From NCBI GenBank assembly GCA_946480465.1, contig CAMLJY010000022.1, positions 1 through 64,000 on the forward strand: DNA of 64,000 bases. The letters are read 5' to 3'. Under the pieces are notes generated by a model. It was given only the letters and a program-made list of their open reading frames with translations. It ran no database searches and was not told where the DNA came from. This DNA is from an uncultured Burkholderiales bacterium. GTDB taxonomy: Bacteria; Pseudomonadota; Gammaproteobacteria; Burkholderiales; Burkholderiaceae. This document shows positions 57,437 to 64,000 of the stretch, piece by piece. Position 1 is the first letter of the stretch, and each line of letters opens with the position of its first letter. The position numbers and the translations under genes are program-made.

Positions 57437-60271
57437 TCACGACCGCTGCATGGTCGCGCGCAGCGCCTCCGTCAGCAGGCCGAGGCTGTCCGCCAGGTGC
57501 GCGCGGGTCTCCACCGACAGGCCGGGCCTGGCCGCGGCACGCTTCAGCTCGGCCTGCAGCTGGGTGGCGTGCAGGCGCGCCAGGCTCAAGGCATCGGCCG
57601 GCAGCGCGGGCGAGGGCCGGGTCAGCGTGGCCTGCATGCGTTTCAGGTGTTCGCGCTGCAGCGTGCGGCGCAGGCGGTCGATCTCGGCGCCGGTCTTCAG
57701 CTCGCTCCAGATCGACGACTGCAGCGTGCCGTAGACCTCCGACAGGCTGATCAGGCCCTTGCGCTCGGCGGCGGGCACGTAGCCGGGCAGGTCGATCAGG
57801 CGCTGCGCGGTCGCCGGCGCCAGCAGCCGGTTCAGCGCCGCCATCTGCACCGCGGCCACGGCGGCCGGCAGGTTCACGGCGGGCCGCTCCCATTCGTTGT
57901 AGTCGACCGGCAGGCTGCGCAGGAACTCGGGGCGGAAGCGGAAGCTCTCGGCGCTGAAGAGGCCGCTGGCGAGGAACTGCAGCGCTTCGCGCTGCTTCGC
58001 CGGCTCCACCGGCTTCAGGCTGGGCCGTGCGTTCGGGCCGGGCAGGTCGCGCACCGCGTGCATGCCGCCGACGTACTTGCCCACCAGCTCGGCCGCGCGC
58101 ACCAGCTGGCGGAAGCCGGCCATCATCGTGCGCGGGCGGCGCAGCGGATCCTCGCCGGCCTGCGGCTCGCGGTCCTGCACCCGGCTCCACAGCTCCTGCG
58201 ACAGCGTGAGCCGCCTGCGGAAGTAGGCCAGCGGATCGTCGCCCAGGTCGAAGCGGTTGGCCAGCGGGTCCATGCCGTCGTAGGGACCGAAGCCGCCGGC
58301 GTCGGTGTCGTCGGCGTAGGCCAGCTCCGGCTCCGTGCTGCGAGCGGCGATGCGCCCCAGTTCGGCGCCCTCCTGCGCGGCGTCGATCGGCTTGTAGGCG
58401 TACTCGATCGCCCAGTAGTCGTACGGGCCCAGCGTGGACTGGTTGAAGCTGCCCTGCACCTCGCCGCGCACCGCCAGGTTGTAGGCGTTGTAGTCCATCA
58501 CCGAGCCGGAGATGCCGTTGGCCTCGGTGAAGGCCTTGTCCTTCAGCTGCGCCAGCGTGCGGGTGGTCGAGGCCTTGAAGTTGTGCTTGAGGCCGAGCGT
58601 GTGGCCCACCTCGTGCATGATCGTGTCCTTGATCACCTGGTTCACGAAGGCCTCGGCCTCGGGGCTGTCGGGCGCCAGGTTGCCGCGCGCCTCCATCAGG
58701 TCGAGCGCGAAGTGCATCTCCTGCGCCGCCTCGTGCGCGTAGCTGCAGTAGGCGGCATGGTTCGCGGCCGCCACGCCGCCCCAGCCCGGCCGCGCCGCGA
58801 AGGGCGCCGGGCCGTGCAGGTGGGCCTGGGCCGAGTCGCCGGCGTTCAGCGCGGCTGCCGCCACGTCCTCGACGATGAAGCGGCGCGAGCCGCGCGCGAA
58901 GACGTCGCTCATGCCGATGTCCGCATCCAGGATCTCGCCGGTGCGCGGGTCGGTGTGCGAGGGGCCGATCGCGAAGCCGACGTCGGCGCCGACGAACCAG
59001 CGGATGGACGCGTGGCTGCTGTCCATGTTGTCCCAGCTGGCGTCGTCGGGCTGCTGCTTCGCGACCAGCGCGTTCTTGAAGCCGATGCGTTCGAAGGCCT
59101 TGTTCCATTCCAGGACGCCGGCCTGCACGGCGGCGCGGTAGCGCTCGGGGATGTTCTTGTCGAGCCAGAAGATGATGGGTTTGACCGGCTCGGACTGCTC
59201 GGCGGTCGGGTCCTTCTTCTCGAGGCGCCAGCGCTGCACGTAGTGCACCCGCGGGTTGGCCTTCAGGTCGCTGGACAGGTCGGTGAACGACTGCGGGAAG
59301 TGGCCGAGCCGCGGGTCGGTCAGGCGCGGGCGCATCGGCGCCTCGGGCAGGGCCTGGAAGTTGTAGACGGCGGTGACGAAGAAGCTGCGTGGATCGGGCA
59401 CCGTGCGCGGCGGCGGCGGCACCGGCACCGGCGGCGACACCAGCGGCGGCGCCGGGATGCGCGCGGTGGCGAAGTGCAGGCGCGCGCTGAGCGTGCTGGT
59501 GCCGGCCTCGGCGCGGGCGCTCTCGAAGTAGGAGTTGGCGCGGTCCAGGCCGTAGGGCAGGCGGAAGGCCCTTTCCGCCAGCGTCGACAGGCCCAGCACG
59601 TCGCTGAGCAGGAAGGACGCATCGACCAGGAAGGCCTTGCGGCCCGCATCGTCCGCGCTGGCCGCCGGTGTGGCCCCGATCAGGCTGGGCGAGAACGCCT
59701 GCTCCACCGCGCGCTGGCTGCCGCCTTCGGCGCGGAAGGCGGTGTTCAGCAGCACCAGCTGCACCTGGTTGCCGATGCGGCGGAATTCGGCCATGGCATC
59801 GGGCCCCATCTGGCTGGCGTAGAAGCCCCGCTCGCCGATGGACTGTGCGACGTTCACGCTGACCAGGAACGGCTTGTTCAGCATCGCCCGCGGGATCTCG
59901 AGCCAGACCTTCTCGTCCTTGCGCCAGATCGGGAACAGCCCGTCCTGCCGGGTGGCGCCGCGCGATACGTCGGCAAAGGGCTTCAGCGCGGCCGGATCGG
60001 GCGGCCCGGGGCGGGCGCCGTTCGGGCCGGACGCGGCGCCGGACGCGGCGGCAGCGGGGCCGGCGGCCGCTTGCGCCCGCGGGCCGGCGGACGGCGCACC
60101 CTGTGCCGCGGCTGCCTTGGCCGTGGGCTTGGGGGCCGGCGCGCCAGAGGGGGGGGCGCCCGCGGCCGGCGGCGTCGGCGTGCTGGCGCAGGCACCGAGC
60201 AGCAGGATGGCCGCGGCCAGCGGAGCGAGGCGGGCGGCGGGAGGGCGGAACGAGAGGGCGAAGGCGTGCAT
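57437..60271 (-). CDS. Zinc-dependent metalloprotease lipoprotein (metzincin motif, DUF4953/DUF5117-like)
   Basis: This 944-residue protein has a lipobox ILLLGAC (Cys about residue 27) and a long Ala/Pro-rich linker, so it is probably an outer-membrane-anchored periplasmic or surface protein. The metzincin motif is complete: H553-EVG-H557-TLG-LKH563, followed downstream by the Met-turn-like SVMDYNAYN. The preceding RGSRRFIVEDVAA and IRWFVGADVGFAIGPSHTDPRTGEILDADI match the DUF5117/DUF4953 family of bacterial zinc metalloproteases. The start MHAFALSFRPP is chosen at the signal peptide. It is divergent from the hybrid kinase gene with 227 bp between them. Confidence 0.88.
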   Translation of the reverse strand: MHAFALSFRPPAARLAPLAAAILLLGACASTPTPPAAGAPPSGAPAPKPTAKAAAAQGAPSAGPRAQAAAGPAAAASGAASGPNGARPGPPDPAALKPFADVSRGATRQDGLFPIWRKDEKVWLEIPRAMLNKPFLVSVNVAQSIGERGFYASQMGPDAMAEFRRIGNQVQLVLLNTAFRAEGGSQRAVEQAFSPSLIGATPAASADDAGRKAFLVDASFLLSDVLGLSTLAERAFRLPYGLDRANSYFESARAEAGTSTLSARLHFATARIPAPPLVSPPVPVPPPPRTVPDPRSFFVTAVYNFQALPEAPMRPRLTDPRLGHFPQSFTDLSSDLKANPRVHYVQRWRLEKKDPTAEQSEPVKPIIFWLDKNIPERYRAAVQAGVLEWNKAFERIGFKNALVAKQQPDDASWDNMDSSHASIRWFVGADVGFAIGPSHTDPRTGEILDADIGMSDVFARGSRRFIVEDVAAAALNAGDSAQAHLHGPAPFAARPGWGGVAAANHAAYCSYAHEAAQEMHFALDLMEARGNLAPDSPEAEAFVNQVIKDTIMHEVGHTLGLKHNFKASTTRTLAQLKDKAFTEANGISGSVMDYNAYNLAVRGEVQGSFNQSTLGPYDYWAIEYAYKPIDAAQEGAELGRIAARSTEPELAYADDTDAGGFGPYDGMDPLANRFDLGDDPLAYFRRRLTLSQELWSRVQDREPQAGEDPLRRPRTMMAGFRQLVRAAELVGKYVGGMHAVRDLPGPNARPSLKPVEPAKQREALQFLASGLFSAESFRFRPEFLRSLPVDYNEWERPAVNLPAAVAAVQMAALNRLLAPATAQRLIDLPGYVPAAERKGLISLSEVYGTLQSSIWSELKTGAEIDRLRRTLQREHLKRMQATLTRPSPALPADALSLARLHATQLQAELKRAAARPGLSVETRAHLADSLGLLTEALRATMQRS

Positions 60272-60498
60272 GCGGCGGATCGGTGCGGCGGGAGGGCGGG
60301 CGCTCGTGGCGCCGTGCCCGCAGCCGGTGAAGGAATGAAACCGAGCACTGTTGCGCCGGCCCCGGCGATCGTCAATTCGGCTTTTCGCGCCCTGGCCTGC
60401 GAAAGCGGTCGTTTGTCGCATCGGGTCCCGCCGGGGGATTCCGCCGATGCTGCGGCCCGCCACATGGACGAAGATCGGGCCGTCCGACAGCCCGGCCC

Positions 60499-62673
60499 AT
60501 GACCGACCGCCCCCGGCCTTCCAGCGTCGCGGACCCTTCTGCCGCGCCGCCCCGGCCCGCCCGCTCGCGGGCGGAACTGCTGGCGCAGCTGGAATTGCTG
60601 GAGCCGGGCGCGGAGCAGGTCTTCGACCAGATCGCCGGCATCGCCGCGCACGTGGCGCAGGCCCCGGCCGGCTTGGTCGGCTTCTTCGGCGCGGACGGCC
60701 CCCCCAGCCTGAAAGGCCGCTTCGGCTGGCAAGGCGATGCGTCGCGCCTGCACCCGGCGCTGCACGCGCTGCGGACGCAGTGCGCGCCCGGGCTGCACCT
60801 GATCAGCGACACGCGCACCGATGAGCGCCTGGCCGGCCGCGACCTGGTCGACGGCGAGCCCGACTGGTGCTTCCATGCCGCGCAGCCCATCTGCTTCGGC
60901 GGCGAACTGCTGGGCGCCGTGTGCGTGCTGGACCGCCGGCCGCGGCGCCTGGTCCAGCCGCCCGTCGCCGCCGAGCCGGGTGACCTGCCGGCGAGCCTGC
61001 CGCAGGTGCTGGCCGACCTGGCGGCGCTGGTGACCGAAGTGCTGCATGCGCGCGACGAGCGCGTGCTGCGCCGCGCGCACGAGCGCCGCGCGGCCGACCT
61101 GGCGCGCGCCTCCGGCGACTGGGGCTGGGAGACCGATGCCGAGCACCGCTACAGCTGGCTGTCGTCGAACTTCGAGGAACAGACCGGCACCACCGCCACC
61201 TTCTGGCTCGGCCAGCGCGTGCGGCCGCGCGTGCTGCTGGACGCCTGCGGCGACCCGCTGCAGCCGGCCGTGACCATCGTCGACCTGCTGGATGCGCGCC
61301 AGCGCTTCAGCGGCGCGACCTTCGACACCACGCTGCTGGGCGCGCACCGCGTGATCTCGGTCAGTGCGGTGCCGCAGTTCGATGCGGCGGGGCGCTTCCG
61401 CGGCTTTCGGGGCATCACCAAGGACGTGACGCAGCAGGTGACGGCGCAGCGCAAGGTGCGCGAGCAGCAGATGCGGCAGCTGGCCGCCGAGCAGGCCAGC
61501 CGCAACAAGAGCGAGCTGCTCAGCCGTGTCAGCCACGAGCTGCGCACGCCGCTGAATGCCGTGCTGGGCTTCTCGCAGCTGGCGATGCTGGACCAGGCGC
61601 AGCCGCTGCCGCCGGCGCAGCGGCGGCGGGTGGAGGCCATCCACGCCGGAGGCGAGCGGCTGCTGACGCTGATCAACGACATGCTCGAGGCCGCCCGCGC
61701 CGAGCAGAACCAGCGCGCGCTGGTGCCCGCCGTGGTCGACCTGCAGCGCGCCTGCAGCACCGCGGTGGCGCTGCTGCAACCGCTGGCCGGGGCGCACGGG
61801 GTGCAGCTGGTCAACCAGCTGCAGGCCCACACCCTGGTGGTGGCCGACGAGGGCGCGCTGGGCCAGGTGCTGCTGAACCTGCTGTCCAACGCCATCAAGT
61901 ACAACCGCCGCGGCGGCGCGGTGCGCATGGCGACGCTGCGGGGCGCGGACGTCCGGCTGCTGATCGAGGACGAAGGGGCGGGCCTGAGCGCCGAGCAGGT
62001 GGCGATGCTGTTCCAGCCCTTCAACCGGCTGGGCGCCGAGCAGACGGGCGTCGCCGGCACCGGCCTGGGCCTGGTGATCACGAAGACGCTGGTCGATGCC
62101 ATGGGCGGTGCGCTGGCCTTCGAATCACGCCCCGGCGCCGGCACCTGCGTGAACCTGACGCTGCCGGCCGCCCCGGGCGGCGCGCTGGCGGCGGCGCTGC
62201 CTGCCGCGCTGCCGACCGCCGCCGGCGAGGCGCTGCGGCGCGCGGCCGGCGCGCCGCAGCGGCACGTGCTCTACGTCGAGGACGACGCGGTCAACGCGAT
62301 GCTGATGCAGCAGCTGTTCCAGATCGAACCGGCCTGGCGGCTGGACGTCGCGGCCACCGGCGCGGAGGCGCTGGCGCAGTCGGCGGCGATGGCGCCGGAC
62401 CTGCTGCTGCTGGACATGAACCTGCCGGACATGGGCGGGCTGGACGTGCTGCGCACGCTGCGCGCCCGGGGCCTGCTGCCGCCGCGCGGCTGCATCGCCG
62501 TGTCCGCCGATGCGATGCCGCACCAGATCGAGCTGGCGATGAAGGCCGGCTGCAGCGACTACTGGACCAAGCCGCTGGACCTGGCGGCCACCTGGAAGCG
62601 GCTGGAGATGCTGCTGGCGGCGGAGCAGCCGCCTCCGCCGCCGTCCCGGCCACCGTTCCAGGCGCCGGCCTAG
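60499..62673 (+). CDS. Hybrid sensor histidine kinase (GAF-PAS-HisKA-HATPase-receiver)
   Basis: This 724-residue cytoplasmic kinase has no membrane helix. A GAF-like domain (FDQIAGIAAHVAQAPAGLVGFFGADG, residues about 42-190) precedes a PAS-like domain (ASGDWGWETDAEHRYSWLSSNFEEQTG, about 200-320). HisKA follows with His346 (VSHELRTPLNAVLGFSQLAM), then HATPase_c (NLLSNAIKYNRRGG, IEDEGAGLS, GTGLGLVITKTLVDAMGG), and a C-terminal receiver (VLYVEDDAVNAMLMQQLF, phospho-acceptor Asp639 in LLLLDMNLPDMGG, KP pair at WTKPLD). No output regulator is adjacent. The frame is intact and the domain set complete. Confidence 0.92.
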   Translation: MTDRPRPSSVADPSAAPPRPARSRAELLAQLELLEPGAEQVFDQIAGIAAHVAQAPAGLVGFFGADGPPSLKGRFGWQGDASRLHPALHALRTQCAPGLHLISDTRTDERLAGRDLVDGEPDWCFHAAQPICFGGELLGAVCVLDRRPRRLVQPPVAAEPGDLPASLPQVLADLAALVTEVLHARDERVLRRAHERRAADLARASGDWGWETDAEHRYSWLSSNFEEQTGTTATFWLGQRVRPRVLLDACGDPLQPAVTIVDLLDARQRFSGATFDTTLLGAHRVISVSAVPQFDAAGRFRGFRGITKDVTQQVTAQRKVREQQMRQLAAEQASRNKSELLSRVSHELRTPLNAVLGFSQLAMLDQAQPLPPAQRRRVEAIHAGGERLLTLINDMLEAARAEQNQRALVPAVVDLQRACSTAVALLQPLAGAHGVQLVNQLQAHTLVVADEGALGQVLLNLLSNAIKYNRRGGAVRMATLRGADVRLLIEDEGAGLSAEQVAMLFQPFNRLGAEQTGVAGTGLGLVITKTLVDAMGGALAFESRPGAGTCVNLTLPAAPGGALAAALPAALPTAAGEALRRAAGAPQRHVLYVEDDAVNAMLMQQLFQIEPAWRLDVAATGAEALAQSAAMAPDLLLLDMNLPDMGGLDVLRTLRARGLLPPRGCIAVSADAMPHQIELAMKAGCSDYWTKPLDLAATWKRLEMLLAAEQPPPPPSRPPFQAPA

Positions 62674-62705
62674 GCGCTCTCCTCGGCGCTGTCTTCGGCG
62701 CTGTG

Positions 62706-64000
62706 CTAGGCGCCGAAGGGCGTGAAGGCGAGGCCGGTGTCGGCCAGCCCGGCCAGCTCGGCGCTGCCGGCGTTCAGGGCGTGCTGGCTCGCCAGCACCG
62801 CGAGCGAGGCCTGTGTGGAGGCGCCGCTGTCGAGCAGGCCGACGAAGGCATCACGGTCGGCCGCGGAGGGCGCCGCGCCGACCACGTTCTGGTAGACCCA
62901 GTCGACGAAGCCGCCGTTGGTGCCGCCGATCAGGGCCTGGAAGTCCGGCGTCTCGACGGCCAGGCCGACGACGTCGGCGTAGCTCATGCCGCCGTCGAAC
63001 AGTGCCAGGCCGATGCCGATCACCGCCTTGTTCCGCAGCGTCGCGCCGCCGAACAGCGCCCGCACGATCTGCGCGGTGCTGCCGGCGTTGCCTTCGAGGT
63101 CCAGCGCCAGGCTGGTGTCGGTGAAGGCCAGGCGCTCGATGTTGCGCAGCGTGTCGGCCCCTTCGGTCGTGCTGGTCACGGTCCAGCCGCCGTCCTGGCG
63201 CGCGAGCGTCGCGTCGGCACGGGCCAGGCCGAAGCTCGCGGTGTCGATGCCGCCCATGCCGTCGAGTTCGTCGTCGCCGCCCATGCCGACCAGGTTGTTG
63301 GCCGAGGCATTGCCGGTCAGCTTGTCCCCGAAGGACTCGGAGCCGCGCAGGTTCTCGATCGAGATCAGCGTGTCCTCGCCGTCCGCGCCGCTGCTGCTGC
63401 CGCTGCCGTCGTCGTTGAGGGTGACGGTGACCGCGCCCTGGGCGCTGCGGTAGTCGGCGCGGTCGATGCCGGCACCGCCGTCGATGGTGTCGTTGCCGCC
63501 GCGGCCGCGCAACAGGTTGTTCTGGTCGTTGCCCGTCAGCAGGTCGGCATGGGCGCCGCCGAAGGCGTACTCGATGCTCGTGAAGGTGTCGCTGCCGGCA
63601 TTGGCGCCGCCGCCGGTCTGCGTCGCCAGGTTGACGGTGACGCTGCCGTTGGCGGTGACGTAGTCGACGATGTCGTTGCCGCCGCCGCCGTTGATGACGT
63701 CGTTGCCGCCGTTGCCCCGGAACAGGTTCTGGCCGTCGTCGCCGGTCAGCGTGTCGTCGTGGGCGCTGCCGTAGGCGCCTTCGATGCCGGTGTAGGTGTC
63801 GTTGCCCTGGTCGCCGCCGCCGCCGCTGCCGGTCGTCAGGTTCACCGCCACCCCGCCGCTGCTGGCACCGTAGTCCGCGTAGTCGAAGCTGGTCTGCGTG
63901 CCGCCGATCAGGTTGTCGTCGCCGGCGCCGCCGGTCAGCACGTCGTCGCCCGAGCCGCCGTCCAGCATGTCGTTGCCGCCTTCGCCGCGCAGCGTGTCGT
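62706..64000 (-). CDS. RTX (hemolysin-type calcium-binding) repeat protein with DUF4214 end (5' part outside window)
   Basis: The 3' 431 codons of a larger gene are present; the frame is open to base 64000. Repeats of the GGxGxDxUx type (GGSGDDVLTGGAGDDNL, GNGGNDVINGGGGNDIV, GRGGNDTIDGGAG) are spaced by about 60-residue beta units (VNLTTGSG, VTVNLATQTG, VTVTLNDDGSG). These form calcium-binding beta-rolls in type I-secreted proteins. The C-terminal 130 residues (IVRALFGGATLRNKAVIGIGLALFDGGMSYADVVGLAV) match DUF4214. It should be exported by a type I system through its C-terminus. It converges on the kinase gene with 32 bp between stops. Confidence 0.92.
   Translation of the reverse strand, partial: DTLRGEGGNDMLDGGSGDDVLTGGAGDDNLIGGTQTSFDYADYGASSGGVAVNLTTGSGGGGDQGNDTYTGIEGAYGSAHDDTLTGDDGQNLFRGNGGNDVINGGGGNDIVDYVTANGSVTVNLATQTGGGANAGSDTFTSIEYAFGGAHADLLTGNDQNNLLRGRGGNDTIDGGAGIDRADYRSAQGAVTVTLNDDGSGSSSGADGEDTLISIENLRGSESFGDKLTGNASANNLVGMGGDDELDGMGGIDTASFGLARADATLARQDGGWTVTSTTEGADTLRNIERLAFTDTSLALDLEGNAGSTAQIVRALFGGATLRNKAVIGIGLALFDGGMSYADVVGLAVETPDFQALIGGTNGGFVDWVYQNVVGAAPSAADRDAFVGLLDSGASTQASLAVLASQHALNAGSAELAGLADTGLAFTPFGA

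Noticed and set aside
57293..60502. Plus-strand open frame of 1,069 codons opposite the metalloprotease gene
   Set aside because: It is a shadow of the metzincin lipoprotein, which has a complete HExxHxxGxxH motif and lipobox.

Overview
The window is GC-rich (roughly 70% by eye), densely coded DNA. It has short intergenic gaps, many 4-bp ATGA gene overlaps and purine-rich ribosome sites. Several features point to a betaproteobacterium of the order Burkholderiales, probably the Leptothrix/Rubrivivax/Ideonella group: the imuA-imuB-dnaE2 mutasome with a LexA box, a phasin-like protein, an H-NS-family nucleoid protein, LysR-rich transporter clusters and many EamA, TAXI and periplasmic-binding transport genes. 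This placement is inferred from gene content, not from a marker gene. I saw no rRNA, tRNA, CRISPR array, insertion sequence, integrase or phage gene.

Layout. Positions 1-7400 hold a peptide/nickel-type ABC importer (two ATPases, two permeases, a DppA-type binding protein), plus a second, LivK-type binding protein and a LysR regulator. Positions 7738-11281 encode a three-subunit molybdenum hydroxylase of PaoABC type. Its active-site motif has Met where the catalytic Glu is expected. Positions 11431-14223 carry a MerR regulator with a clear operator/promoter, a nitroreductase and three small unknown proteins. Positions 14395-16823 hold murQ and a cation/proton antiporter, separated by a 9-bp tandem array. 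At 17450 is an H-NS-like protein with two DNA-binding domains. Positions 18192-22374 contain a lipoprotein, an Lrp regulator facing an EamA exporter, and unknown envelope proteins.

Positions 22461-28624 contain a large regulator (winged helix, dead nucleotide-cyclase-like domain, TolB-like domain, TPRs). Forty-one bases after it comes a PAP2/vanadium-haloperoxidase-type enzyme with a long Gly-Gln tract. Convergent to that is an 869-residue unknown protein with an HEFGH motif. Positions 28720-30361 hold a PAS-LuxR regulator and a short histidine kinase. Positions 30697-38594 are a transporter cluster with two ATPases, two binding proteins, one fused permease and a LysR regulator; a dyad-containing 32-nt sequence occurs three times here, ahead of three of the genes.

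Positions 38660-47570 are mixed metabolism: an EamA exporter, proline dehydrogenase, glycerophosphodiesterase, a MocR regulator facing a PdxA-family dehydrogenase and TIM-barrel protein, a Fic protein, and a frameshifted secreted-protein gene. Positions 47567-54976 hold a TAXI-type binding protein and the SOS mutagenesis cassette. Positions 55059-64000 encode a DksA-like protein, a phasin, small proteins, a metzincin-type lipoprotein, a hybrid histidine kinase and the 3' part of an RTX-repeat protein.
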